Positions 1 through 7,829 of a DNA stretch of 64,000 bases are shown in pieces. How positions within the stretch are numbered: the stretch's first letter is position 1; each line of letters starts with the position of its first letter. Both the position numbers and the translations under genes were made by a program. Under the pieces are notes generated by a model. That model had not been told where the DNA came from, did not search any database, and saw nothing but the letters and a program-made list of their open reading frames with translations. Source of the stretch: Microbacterium wangchenii (lineage in GTDB: Bacteria > Actinomycetota > Actinomycetes > Actinomycetales > Microbacteriaceae); the NCBI RefSeq assembly GCF_004564355.1, contig NZ_CP038266.1:1736001-1800000 (forward strand). The letters are read 5' to 3'.

Positions 1-21
1 CCACCGTAGCGCGCTCCCCCG

Positions 22-264
22 TCAGGCCGAGCGCGGCCGACTGAGCCGGGCGTGAAGCTCGGCCTCCGCAGCCAGGCGGCGATACCGCTCGTGCTGATCC
101 GGCTCGTCGCCGACATCGTCACGGGAGGCGACCTCCCACGTGGCGTCGTCGTGCGTGGCTTCGAGCAACGCCACGACATCGCGGTATACGGCGGCGAATG
201 CGTCGGGCGGTCCGAACACGTGGAGCGTCAACTCCCCAAGCGTGAAGCCGTCGGTGCTCGTCAC
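22..264 (-). CDS. Small hypothetical protein, partner of XRE regulator
   Basis: An 80-residue protein of unknown function. The GTG start at 264 is chosen because its codon overlaps the stop of the upstream regulator gene (GTGA) and a GAGGAGG ribosome site lies just before it. Translation is therefore probably coupled to the regulator. The first half resembles a small alpha/beta fold (GELTLHVFGPPDAF), and the C-terminus is charged and helical. I see no transmembrane segment, catalytic motif or signal peptide. It may modulate or respond to the membrane-anchored regulator, but that rests on gene order alone. I do not recognise a family. Confidence 0.7.
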   Translation of the reverse strand: MTSTDGFTLGELTLHVFGPPDAFAAVYRDVVALLEATHDDATWEVASRDDVGDEPDQHERYRRLAAEAELHARLSRPRSA

Positions 265-794
265 CGTGCCTCCTCGGTGGCTTGGACGTCGGATGCTCGC
301 TGCCGGGCGGGCTGCGCTCGGCGCTGCTGCTTGGTCCGAGACAGCGGGAACCGCGCCTCGAGGCGGGGTTCGAGATAGATCCGGCGCAGGGCGTGCAGGA
401 TGAGGTAGCCGCCGGACCAATACGCGAGGAACACCACGAGGCCGTAGGGACCCAGCGTGAAACTGAGCAGACTCAGGACGATGCCCATCCCCACGTAGAG
501 CCATGTCCAGGCCGCCGTGATGCGATCGCGGCCGGCCTGCTGCTCGTCGGCACGGGCCTCCAGGGATTCCATGCGACTGCTGAGCTGCGGGTCGTCGATC
601 ACGGCGAACAGGTCCCTCACCTCGACGCGCAGGGCACCTGCGACGAGCGAGAGCGTCTCGAGACTGGCGTCCTGCCCGGCCTCCAGCCGTTGGATGGTGC
701 GCAAGCCGACACCGCTCTCAGCGGCGAGCCGCTCCTGCGTCCATCCGTGGTGCTGCCTGAGTTCGACGATCCGTGTCACGTTCACAGGTCTCAT
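261..794 (-). CDS. XRE-family transcriptional regulator with C-terminal 2TM membrane domain
   Basis: 177 residues. Residues about 10-60 form an XRE/Cro helix-turn-helix (WTQERLAAESGVGLRTIQRLE). A linker follows, then two hydrophobic helices at about 95-113 and 117-136 and a basic tail. This matches the '2TM domain' architecture found behind XRE domains in many bacteria, so the protein probably tethers a DNA-binding domain to the membrane. A GAAGG ribosome site precedes ATG 794. The gene is followed, with a 4-nt overlap, by a small protein gene. It is divergent from the drug-export ABC operon across a 166-bp gap. The signal sensed and the target promoter are unknown. Confidence 0.85.
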   Translation of the reverse strand: MRPVNVTRIVELRQHHGWTQERLAAESGVGLRTIQRLEAGQDASLETLSLVAGALRVEVRDLFAVIDDPQLSSRMESLEARADEQQAGRDRITAAWTWLYVGMGIVLSLLSFTLGPYGLVVFLAYWSGGYLILHALRRIYLEPRLEARFPLSRTKQQRRAQPARQRASDVQATEEAR

Positions 795-890
795 GCTGCC
801 TTCGCCCCTTCGTCATGACCACGCCACCCAGCCGCCAGTTGTCCGCCGTCGGCCCGCCACCCCATTCCATCGCGGATCGACCGCCTCCGC

Positions 891-922
891 TTGACCATGA
901 CGCAGCGTCATGGTCATACCGT
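891..922 (+). promoter_or_regulatory. MerR-type promoter with 25-bp palindromic operator
   Basis: A perfect 12-bp inverted repeat, TGACCATGACGC at 892-903 and its complement at 905-916, is separated by one base. It lies between a -35 hexamer TTGACC (891-896) and a -10-like TACCGT (917-922), giving a 20-bp spacer. An overlong spacer filled by a dyad that starts inside the -35 box is the hallmark of MerR-controlled promoters. The MerR gene at 2545 closes the operon this promoter would drive, so autoregulation together with the ABC transporter is the obvious inference. The predicted transcript has a leader of roughly 30 nt before ATG 961. Confidence 0.75.
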
Positions 923-960
923 CTGTCGCACGACGAATGCGGTCGAGCGAAGGAGAGCAG

Positions 961-1764
961 ATGACACAGACGAAGGCCCCGGAGTGGGCGATCGAGGTGA
1001 AGGGACTGCAGAAGTCCTATCGCGGCGTGCAGGTCCTCCGCGGAGTCGACTTCACGGTGTCTCCCGGCAGTATCTTCGCCCTCCTCGGATCCAATGGTGC
1101 GGGGAAGACGACAGTGATGCGGATCCTCTCCACCCTTCTGAAAGCCGACGGCGGGTTGGCCTCGGTCAATGGATTCGACGTCGCGGCACGCCCGCAGCAG
1201 GTGAGAGAGTCCATCAGCCTCACCGGCCAGTTCGCCGCCGTCGACGACGTGCTCAGTGGTCGAGAGAACCTGATCCTGGTGGCGCGGCTGCGCCACCTGA
1301 GGAACCCGGGCAAGATCGCCGATGAACTGCTCGCCCGGTTCTCGCTCACCGAAGCCGCCGGCAGGAGGACAGCCACGTATTCCGGTGGCATGCGCCGGCG
1401 CCTCGACATCGCCATGAGCCTCATCGGCGCGCCACCGGTGATCTTCCTCGATGAGCCGACGACCGGCTTGGACCCCCAAGCGCGGAGGGAAGTGTGGCAG
1501 ACCGTGAAGGACCTCGCCGGCCACGGCAGGACGGTGCTGCTGACCACGCAGTACCTCCATGAAGCCGAACAGCTGGCAAGCCGGATCGCGATCCTCCACG
1601 AGGGCCGCGTCATCGTCGACGGCACGCTTGCTGCGCTCAAACAACTGCTGCCGGCGACCAGGGTGGAGTACGTAGAGAAGCAGCCGTCTCTGGAGGAGGT
1701 GTTCTTCGCGATCATCGGCGCGCGGGATACCGCCGGGTACGGGGAGAACGGCGGGGACCGATGA
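961..1764 (+). CDS. ABC transporter ATP-binding protein, DrrA-like (drug export)
   Basis: 267 residues. This is the ATPase of a two-component ABC exporter of the daunorubicin-resistance (DrrA) type. Walker A GSNGAGKTT is at 43-51, signature YSGGM at about 140-144, Walker B VIFLDEPTTGLD near 160-171, and the switch region LLTTQYLHEAE downstream. The DrrA-characteristic C-terminal end LEEVFFAI is present. Start ATG 961 is chosen for the GGAGAG site just upstream; the frame stays open to 910 but that would run into the operator. It overlaps the permease gene by 4 nt. It probably energises export of a hydrophobic drug or lipid, with the substrate unknown. Confidence 0.9.
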   Translation: MTQTKAPEWAIEVKGLQKSYRGVQVLRGVDFTVSPGSIFALLGSNGAGKTTVMRILSTLLKADGGLASVNGFDVAARPQQVRESISLTGQFAAVDDVLSGRENLILVARLRHLRNPGKIADELLARFSLTEAAGRRTATYSGGMRRRLDIAMSLIGAPPVIFLDEPTTGLDPQARREVWQTVKDLAGHGRTVLLTTQYLHEAEQLASRIAILHEGRVIVDGTLAALKQLLPATRVEYVEKQPSLEEVFFAIIGARDTAGYGENGGDR

Positions 1765-2531
1765 AGTCCGCAACCCGCTTCATCGGCGATACCGCCGTCC
1801 TCACCGGTCGGTCGCTGCGGCACATCCTGCGCAGCCCCGACACGATCATCTCCACGACGATCATGCCGATCGGATTTCTCCTGCTGTTCGTGTTCGTCCT
1901 GGGCGGCGCGATCCAGACCGGCTCGGAGGGGTCGTACATCGACTATCTGCTCCCGGGCATCTTGGTGATCACGATCGTGTCGGGCATCGCCTACACCGCG
2001 TTCCGCCTGTTCCTCGACTTGCAGCGCGGCGTCGTCCAACGTTTCCAGTCCATGCCGATCGCACGATCCGCTGTGCTGTGGGCGCACGTGCTGACATCGC
2101 TCGTCGCCAGTTTCGTCTCACTCGTGCTCGTGCTGCTGACCGCGCTGCTGCTGGGCTTCCGCGCCGACGCGGGTGTTCTCGCCTGGCTGGCCGTCGCCGG
2201 CATCCTGATCCTGTGCGCGCTCGCACTCGCATGGCTGGCGATCATCCCCGGCCTCACGGCGAAGAGCGTCGACGGTGCGACGGCCTTCTCCTACCCGCTC
2301 CTCTTCCTGCCGTTCCTCAGCTCCGCCTTCGTTCCCACCGAGACGATGCCGGCGGCGGTGCGCTGGTTCGCGGAGAACCAGCCGGTCACCTCGATCGTGA
2401 ACTCGCTGCGCGACATCTTCGCCGCTCGGCCGGTGGGTGGCGACCTCTGGATTGCGCTCGCCTGGTGCTCCGGCATCCTGGTCGTCGCGTACGTGGTGTC
2501 CGTCACCATCTACCGCCGCACAACGGGCTGA
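1761..2531 (+). CDS. ABC-2 type permease, DrrB-like
   Basis: 256 residues with six predicted membrane segments, the usual length and layout of DrrB/ABC-2 permeases. It carries family-like stretches such as SFVPTETMP-type residues before the penultimate helix (here FVPTETMPAAVRWFAENQP), which are typical of the ABC-2 export family. The start codon overlaps the stop of the ATPase gene (ATGA), so the two are translationally coupled and form one exporter. The MerR gene follows 13 bp downstream. Expression is therefore predicted to be induced when MerR binds the transported drug or a related ligand. Confidence 0.88.
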   Translation: MKSATRFIGDTAVLTGRSLRHILRSPDTIISTTIMPIGFLLLFVFVLGGAIQTGSEGSYIDYLLPGILVITIVSGIAYTAFRLFLDLQRGVVQRFQSMPIARSAVLWAHVLTSLVASFVSLVLVLLTALLLGFRADAGVLAWLAVAGILILCALALAWLAIIPGLTAKSVDGATAFSYPLLFLPFLSSAFVPTETMPAAVRWFAENQPVTSIVNSLRDIFAARPVGGDLWIALAWCSGILVVAYVVSVTIYRRTTG

Positions 2532-2544
2532 GGCAGGGTTAATC

Positions 2545-3348
2545 ATGCTCTCCATCGGCCAGCTCGCCGCCTACGCGGGAGTGACTGTCCGGACGGTGCG
2601 CCACTACCACCAGGTTGGCCTGCTCCCCGAGCCTCGACGTGATCACTCCGGCTACCGCGTCTACGACGCGGACGCCGTCGTACGGCTCATCCGCATCCGC
2701 ACGCTCGCCGAGGCCGGTGTGCCGCTCGCTCGGACGCATCAGCTCCTCGACGCCGGGGAGGAGGAGTTCGAAGCAGCCATCGACGACATCGACCGGACGA
2801 TGCGTGCGGAGATCCGGCGATTGCAGCGAAGCCGCCGACGGCTGCGGCAGCTGGCTGCCGGAGATCAGCTGACATTGCCGCAGAGCGTTGTCGGGTATCT
2901 GGCTCGGCTGCGCGGGCTCGGCATCGACGAGCGATACATCGAGGCCGAGCGCGACAGCTGGATTCTGATCACCGCCCAAGATGGGGGTTACCCCGTTGAC
3001 GCGGTCATCGCTCAGAAGCACATCGGGCTGGACCACCCAGACGTGGTCGCGCTGTACCGCCTCGTCAGCGACGCGTTCGACTGGCCAGTGGACGACCCGC
3101 GCATCGAAGACATCGCCGAGCGTGTCGACAGAGTCTCCCGCGAAGCCTCTGAGACGGGCGACATGATTGGACCGACTCACCTTGAAGCGACCTTCGTCGA
3201 CTTTCTCGACGGCGCGGCGACTCGGGCGAGCCCTCTCGCCGAACGACTCGACACGATCCTCAAGCGGCGCGGATGGGACGGATGGACCCATCTCGGACAC
3301 GCCGCCGTGCCAGCGAACCACGTCGAAGACATCCGGTCTGATCCATAA
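2545..3348 (+). CDS. MerR-family transcriptional regulator
   Basis: 267 residues. Residues 1-70 are a MerR winged helix-turn-helix (SIGQLAAYAGVTVRTVRHYH, then the wing SGYRVYDADAVVRL). A dimerisation coiled coil at about 85-115 follows (IDRTMRAEIRRLQRSRRRL). The C-terminal effector region of about 150 residues shows no TipAS or GyrI motif I can name. Start ATG 2545 follows the permease gene by 13 bp with an AGGGT-like site. The MerR-type palindrome at 892-916 is the likely operator, so this would be a drug-responsive activator of the preceding ABC genes and of itself. The inducer is unknown. Confidence 0.87.
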   Translation: MLSIGQLAAYAGVTVRTVRHYHQVGLLPEPRRDHSGYRVYDADAVVRLIRIRTLAEAGVPLARTHQLLDAGEEEFEAAIDDIDRTMRAEIRRLQRSRRRLRQLAAGDQLTLPQSVVGYLARLRGLGIDERYIEAERDSWILITAQDGGYPVDAVIAQKHIGLDHPDVVALYRLVSDAFDWPVDDPRIEDIAERVDRVSREASETGDMIGPTHLEATFVDFLDGAATRASPLAERLDTILKRRGWDGWTHLGHAAVPANHVEDIRSDP

Positions 3349-3403
3349 CCGTTCCTCGAACCCATACGCACGGCCCCCCTCCGCGCAGGAGCATGATGGA
3401 AGC

Positions 3404-3841
3404 ATGCCCGCCGCCCACCGTCCCGGCCTTCCCGTGGGCAGGGGGATCACCATCCCGGAGTCGGAGCTGACGTGGCGGTTCTCGCGTTCCTCCGGACCGG
3501 GCGGGCAGGGGGTGAACACGGCCGACTCCCGCGTGGAACTCGTGTGGGATGCGGCGCGCTCGGCCGTCCTCTCCCCCATCCAGCGTGAGCGGATCATGGA
3601 GCGCCTGAGCGGCCGACTGGTCGACGGCGTGCTGACGGTCACCGCATCCGAGCACCGCGCACAACTGCGAAACCGGGAGGCCGCACGCGCCCGGCTGGCC
3701 GATCTCGTGGCCGACGCCCTGCGCCCGCCGACGCCGTCGCGGCGACCGACCGCTCCCAGCCGCGGCGCGAAGGAACGACGGCTGGGAGCGAAGAAGAGAC
3801 GCACCGACGTCAAGCGCCTGCGGCGGCCACCCCTCGACTGA
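3404..3841 (+). CDS. arfB: ArfB/YaeJ-like alternative ribosome-rescue peptidyl-tRNA hydrolase
   Basis: 145 residues, close to ArfB length (about 140). It carries the release-factor GGQ loop in SSGPGGQGVNTADSRVEL (GGQ at 33-35), followed by the class I RF-like fold and a strongly basic tail (RGAKERRLGAKKRRTDVKRLRR). In ArfB such a tail inserts into the empty mRNA channel of stalled ribosomes so that the GGQ hydrolyses peptidyl-tRNA. There are no stop-codon recognition domains, so it is not RF1 or RF2. ATG 3404 is preceded by GGAAGC and, 6 nt upstream, by a weak -10-like CATGAT. It stands alone between the MerR gene and the VOC gene. Confidence 0.87.
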   Translation: MPAAHRPGLPVGRGITIPESELTWRFSRSSGPGGQGVNTADSRVELVWDAARSAVLSPIQRERIMERLSGRLVDGVLTVTASEHRAQLRNREAARARLADLVADALRPPTPSRRPTAPSRGAKERRLGAKKRRTDVKRLRRPPLD

Positions 3842-3888
3842 TCGCACGACGACCGCCATCCTGTCATGGGGGTGTGAGAGGAGAAGTG

Positions 3889-4332
3889 ATGGCCGTCAAG
3901 CTCGACAACGTCGGGATCGCCGTCCGCGACATCGAGGCGACGATCTCCTTCTTCACCGACCTGGGGCTCAGCGTCCTGGGCCGCGACACCGTCAGCGGGG
4001 AGTGGGCCGATACCGCCGTCGGCCTGGACGGGAACCATGTCAAGATCGCGATGCTGCAGACGCCGGACGGCCATGGACGTCTCGAGCTGTTCGAGTACAT
4101 CCATCCCGAAGCGATCGAGACGTCACCGACGCTTCCGAACGAGATCGGGATGCACCGTGTCGCATTCGCCGTGGACGACCTCGACGACGCTCTGCGGACC
4201 GCGGCGAAGCACGGCTATCACCCGCTTCGTGGCGTCGGCACCTATGCGGACGCCTACCGGCTCACATACCTTCGCGGTCCCAGCGGGATCATCGTCATGC
4301 TGGCTCAGGAACTTCACCCCGCGGCGCCGTGA
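3889..4332 (+). CDS. VOC-family (glyoxalase/methylmalonyl-CoA epimerase-like) protein
   Basis: 147 residues forming two beta-alpha-beta-beta-beta repeats of the vicinal oxygen chelate fold. Repeat one begins KLDNVGIAVRDIEATISFF, with LELFEY ending it. Repeat two begins MHRVAFAVDDLDDALR and ends PSGIIVMLAQE. Glutamates at the ends of both repeats and the histidine of MHRVAF fit metal-ligand positions, although the first ligand position is Asn (DNVGIA) where many members have His. The start is set by the strong GAGAGGAGAAG site before ATG 3889. The substrate cannot be read from sequence. It ends 11 bp from the convergent oxidase remnant. Confidence 0.8.
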   Translation: MAVKLDNVGIAVRDIEATISFFTDLGLSVLGRDTVSGEWADTAVGLDGNHVKIAMLQTPDGHGRLELFEYIHPEAIETSPTLPNEIGMHRVAFAVDDLDDALRTAAKHGYHPLRGVGTYADAYRLTYLRGPSGIIVMLAQELHPAAP

Positions 4333-4343
4333 GCGCAGCGCTC

Positions 4344-4709
4344 TCAGATGACCGTGACCCGTTCGTCGTGGTCATCGAGGACGAACGCTTCCCGTGCGAC
4401 GGCGCGGTAGAGGCGAGGCCGGGCAGGGTCGCGGAGCTTCGCCGGGTCCCACTCGCCCAGCCCCTGTGACTCGGACCGCGCGTTGTACAGCGCGAACGCA
4501 TCCTCGAAACCGCCCTCGTCGACCGGCGCGGCATCCGCGGAGACATACAGAGCGCTCCCCTCCCCCGGCGCCTTCGCAGAGTCGAAGATCACCAGCGACA
4601 CCCGCGGATTCGCGGAGATGTTCCGCGAGTGCCGTGCGCCGGGCTTCGAGGCCCACACGAACAGCCCGAGCTCGCCGGCTGCGAACCACACCGGCGTCGC
4701 CCACGGCAC
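4344..4709 (-). pseudogene. 5'-truncated pyridoxamine 5'-phosphate oxidase-family remnant
   Basis: The open frame encodes 121 residues that begin in the middle of a split-barrel flavin-binding fold: PWATPVWFAAGELGLFVWAS, then PGARHSRNISANPRVSLVIFD. Homologous PPOX-family proteins have about 20-30 further N-terminal residues, including the first strand ('LATVDADG' type), which are missing here. Four codons upstream of the only available GTG (4709) is an in-frame TGA, which is the stop of the preceding membrane-protein gene. There is no ribosome site. The simplest reading is a deletion that fused the 3' end of a PPOX gene behind another gene. A functional short form made by coupled reinitiation cannot be excluded. 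Confidence 0.65.
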
Positions 4710-4721
4710 GCCCGCGACCGG

Positions 4722-5150
4722 TCAGCCCGACGTCGACCGCTGCGCCTGGGGGTGGCGGCGCGATGCGAGAGTCGCGAGCCCGGCCGCGACGCCCTCCTCC
4801 ACCACCGGCCACTGCGGCTTCGCCTTGCTCGTGAAGCCCTCGAAGAGGACGAAACCGAGCCCGGCCGACGCGGTCAGGAGTGCGATGCCGCCCCACGCGA
4901 CCCACGTGCCGGCGGGCGATGTCATTCCGACGGCGATGGCCAGCACGGTCACGCCGGCGAGCGCTGCGGCACCGGCGGCGTACCACCAGCGGCGGCCCGG
5001 TCGGCGCGGCTGCATCCATTTCCGGACGGCGGGGTTCAGCACCGCGATCAGCTTCCGGCGGGCGGTGTCCTCGTCCATCTCCGCATCGGCGAATGACGCG
5101 GCCGTCGCCCGGCCCAACTCCTGTGCCTTTCGGCGCACATCGTTCTTCAT
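4722..5150 (-). CDS. Two-TM hypothetical membrane protein
   Basis: 142 residues. A charged N-terminal region containing ADAEMDEDTARRKLIAVLNP is followed by a basic stop-transfer stretch (QPRRPGRRWW), two hydrophobic helices at about 56-75 and 82-102, and a soluble tail. I recognise no enzymatic motif. ATG 5150 has a GAAGG site, and a TANNNT hexamer (TAGCGT, 5160-5165) lies 9 nt upstream, so the leader is very short. The C-terminal end (SRRHPQAQRSTSG) abuts the truncated oxidase frame directly and may itself be a deletion junction. It is divergent from the gene at 5223. Confidence 0.65.
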   Translation of the reverse strand: MKNDVRRKAQELGRATAASFADAEMDEDTARRKLIAVLNPAVRKWMQPRRPGRRWWYAAGAAALAGVTVLAIAVGMTSPAGTWVAWGGIALLTASAGLGFVLFEGFTSKAKPQWPVVEEGVAAGLATLASRRHPQAQRSTSG

Positions 5151-5210
5151 GACGCCTTCACGCTACCAACTGTGGTCCGATCAGCCGGTGCGGCTCCCGT
5201 TCGGCATCGC

Positions 5211-5216
5211 TACCCT
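5211..5216 (+). promoter_or_regulatory. -10 element of a leaderless transcript (TACCCT)
   Basis: TACCCT is followed by exactly 6 nt and the GTG at 5223, so transcription would start at or next to the start codon. No ribosome-binding site precedes this GTG, in agreement with leaderless translation. Confidence 0.6.
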
Positions 5217-5222
5217 CAAGAC

Positions 5223-5591
5223 GTGGAAGCGGATTGGATCGAACACCGACGCTCAATCGACGGGGAACGCGTGGGATGGATGAAGCCGCTGGGCGAAGGG
5301 TTCGTCGCGATCGATCTGCTGGGTCGTCCGCGGACGGACGTCGTGGAATGGATGGTCGCGGAGCAGGTCCTGGACGACCTCGGACTCGGATACCTCGCCG
5401 ACCCGCATGAGTTGCGGTTGGACGACGGGTCGTGGCTCCGCGTCCGGATCGCAGAGGTGTCACCCGTCGGCATCCGCGTGAAGAAGGATGACTGGGGCGA
5501 TATGAACGCACCCCAGATTTACTACGCGGTGCCATTCCCGGTGACCGAGGAACTCCTCCGCCCGCTGTCGCACCGAGAGGGGCCCGCGTGA
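5223..5591 (+). CDS. Conserved hypothetical protein (actinobacterial)
   Basis: 122 residues, soluble and acidic, with no signal peptide. It opens with VEADWIEHRRSIDGERVGWM and has alternating beta strands (GFVAIDLLGRP, LRLDDGSWLRVRIAEV). This layout is familiar from small Microbacteriaceae proteins of unknown function, but I cannot name a domain with confidence. GTG 5223 is preferred over the in-frame GTG at 5172 because of the leaderless -10 placement. It overlaps the downstream ABC ATPase gene by 4 nt (GTGA). It is therefore translated with the transporter but shows no transporter motif itself. Confidence 0.7.
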   Translation: MEADWIEHRRSIDGERVGWMKPLGEGFVAIDLLGRPRTDVVEWMVAEQVLDDLGLGYLADPHELRLDDGSWLRVRIAEVSPVGIRVKKDDWGDMNAPQIYYAVPFPVTEELLRPLSHREGPA

Positions 5592-6217
5592 TCGAGCTGC
5601 ACGAGGTGACCGTCTCCGTGGGGGATGTGGTGCTGCTGGCACCGGTGTCCGCCTCTGTCGGGCCGGGCGATGTCCTCGTCGTTCGTGGGCGGAACGGCAC
5701 CGGCAAGTCCACGTTGCTGCGGGCGATGGCCGGCGTCCGGACGCCGACGAGCGGAACGATCCGGATCGGCGATGACATCGTCACCGAGCGCGACCGCCGA
5801 TTCCGTCGGCGGGTCGCCGCCATGATCGGGCTCCCGCCGATCGCCCCGGATCTGACCGTCTCTGATCACGTGCTCCTGGTGGCATCGACGTGGCTGGACG
5901 ATGCGCTCGCGGCTACCGAGCTCGCGCGTGGAGTGCTCGACGAGTTGGGGCTCACGCCCTTGACGGCGCGCTTTCCCCACGAGTTGTCCTCCGGACAGAC
6001 GCAGCTGTTCGCACTCGGGCTCGTGCTGGCCAGGCCGTTCGACGTGCTCATCATCGATGAGCCGGAGCAGCGGCTCGACCCCGAGCACATCGATATGGTC
6101 ATCGATGCGCTGCGCATCCGGCGGGACAACGGTGCGACCGTTGTCGTTGCGACGCACAATCCGCGGCTGGCCGACGCGCTCGCAGACCACACGCTCTGGC
6201 TGGGCGAAGCGGCATGA
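5588..6217 (+). CDS. ABC transporter ATP-binding protein
   Basis: 209 residues, a short single ABC domain. Walker A GRNGTGKST is at 34-42, the signature is LSSGQ at about 133-137 (the second Gly of LSGGQ is Ser), Walker B VLIIDEP is at 153-159, and the switch histidine is in VVATHNP near 188. The size and the DEPEQRLD segment resemble the small ATPases of heterodimeric export systems and of CcmA-type modules. The start overlaps the upstream gene by 4 nt and the end overlaps the permease gene by 4 nt. Direction of transport and substrate are unknown. Confidence 0.85.
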   Translation: MIELHEVTVSVGDVVLLAPVSASVGPGDVLVVRGRNGTGKSTLLRAMAGVRTPTSGTIRIGDDIVTERDRRFRRRVAAMIGLPPIAPDLTVSDHVLLVASTWLDDALAATELARGVLDELGLTPLTARFPHELSSGQTQLFALGLVLARPFDVLIIDEPEQRLDPEHIDMVIDALRIRRDNGATVVVATHNPRLADALADHTLWLGEAA

Positions 6218-7704
6218 CCGGTCGCGTCTCTGCGCCACTTGGTATCTGGCGTTCACGCAATACCCGCACACGAGGTGATCACGCCTACCTCGCGTACCTG
6301 ATCGTGATGGTCACGCTGGTCGCCATCGCTCCCCTCGTGCGCGCGATCGTGGTGAGCATGACCGGCGCGGAAGGGATCGCGATCCTCACCTCGCCTGAGG
6401 CGCCGAGCGTCACGATGCTCGCCGTCTCGGGCATGTGGGCGTCTGCGCTGTTGCTGGGCAGAGTCCGCGGTCCTGCGCTGAGACCTCCATTCGTGACGCA
6501 CGCGCTGGCCTCGAGTGACCTCCCCCGAGCCACCTCCTTCCGTGGACCGCTCCTCCGATCGGGGACGATGGTGGTTGCGCTCACCACTGTCGTAGGCGTC
6601 CTCATCGGCGCGAGCCTTGTCTCAACCGGATACAGCACACCCGGCGACGCTGGGCTGTTCGTCCTCGCCAGCACCTGCGTCGGCGTCATCTCTTCTCTCG
6701 CCTGGCTGGTGGGTCAGGCGATGCCCCGCACGGCAGCGCTCTTCTCCCCGATCGTCTTCGCGCTGGGCGCGGTCACCAGCACTGTCGCGGAGATCCAGCC
6801 CTTCACCCCATGGGGATGGGTCGGTCTCGCTTACCCGGTCGGCGCTGCGCCGGGACCGCTCGCGCCTCTCCTCGCCGTGACCGCGGCTGCCGTCGCCGCC
6901 GCGCCGGCTCTGATGAACAGGCTCAGCATCACACCCCTGGCTGCACAAGCAGCGCGATGGGAGGCCGCGACCTCCTACGCAAGCGGCATGGAACTGGCTG
7001 CAGCCGCAACCGTCTACCAGGCGGCACCGAAGGTCGGACGCCACCTGCGTGCTGTCAGACCCGCCCTGCGAAGCCCGGTCGTCTTCCTTCTCCGCGACGC
7101 CGTCGGCGCCGCACGCACACCCGTCAGGCTCGCTGCGGGTGCACTCGCCCTCGCTGCGGCAGCGGCGCTCTTCACGCTCTCCTTCGTCTCGGAGACGCCC
7201 GATTGGGCACTCAGCGCGGTCGCCGGTGTGATCCTGTTCGCAGGGCTGGGTCCGTTCACCGATGGCATCCGGCACGCCGCGAGTGTCGCATCGGACCTTC
7301 CTCTCTACGGAATCAGCGACGCACGGCTCCTCACCTACCACGCGCTCTTCCCGGTCGTCACAACGATGATCGTGCTCGTCGTCGTCACCGTGATCTGCTC
7401 GCTCCTCATCGGACACGCTGCGCCGGCGATCCTCGGTTCCCTGCCGCTCGGGATGTTCGCGGTCCTCGCGCGCATCGGCAACGCGTTGAAGGGGCCACTC
7501 CCACCCGCGCTGCTCACTCCGATTCCCACACCCATGGGCGACCTGGGTGCCGCCGCGCGCCTCACGTGGGCGATGGACGGTGTCCTCCTCACCGCGTTGG
7601 CCGGGGCATCCGCCGCGCTCGTCTTCCAGTCACCCGTTCTGCTGCTCGCAGTCGGCGTCGCCCTCACCGGCCTCACCATCCACCGCTGGCGCCACCGGGT
7701 ATGA
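6214..7704 (+). CDS. Polytopic membrane protein, probable ABC permease partner
   Basis: 496 residues with roughly ten to twelve hydrophobic helices and short loops. The N-terminus (MTGRVSAPLGIWRSRNTRTR) is basic and cytosolic. There is no EAA loop, so it is not an importer permease. The position directly behind the ATPase (ATGA overlap) argues that it is the membrane subunit of that transporter. It does not match DrrB-type or MacB-type permeases in any motif I can see. The closest general type is the multi-TM 'hypothetical ABC permease' with two halves around a soluble central segment at about 250-290 (AAQAARWEAATSYASG). Substrate unknown. Confidence 0.72.
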   Translation: MTGRVSAPLGIWRSRNTRTRGDHAYLAYLIVMVTLVAIAPLVRAIVVSMTGAEGIAILTSPEAPSVTMLAVSGMWASALLLGRVRGPALRPPFVTHALASSDLPRATSFRGPLLRSGTMVVALTTVVGVLIGASLVSTGYSTPGDAGLFVLASTCVGVISSLAWLVGQAMPRTAALFSPIVFALGAVTSTVAEIQPFTPWGWVGLAYPVGAAPGPLAPLLAVTAAAVAAAPALMNRLSITPLAAQAARWEAATSYASGMELAAAATVYQAAPKVGRHLRAVRPALRSPVVFLLRDAVGAARTPVRLAAGALALAAAAALFTLSFVSETPDWALSAVAGVILFAGLGPFTDGIRHAASVASDLPLYGISDARLLTYHALFPVVTTMIVLVVVTVICSLLIGHAAPAILGSLPLGMFAVLARIGNALKGPLPPALLTPIPTPMGDLGAAARLTWAMDGVLLTALAGASAALVFQSPVLLLAVGVALTGLTIHRWRHRV

Positions 7705-7829
7705 ACGAGCCTCTCAGCGTGACTCGGGAGAGAGGTTCCGCCCGTCGATGTGCGTCGCGCGTGCGCGCAATGCCAGGATGAGCGCATATGCCCGTGTCGA
7801 TCACGTGCAACGTGTGTCGAAAGGGAGTC

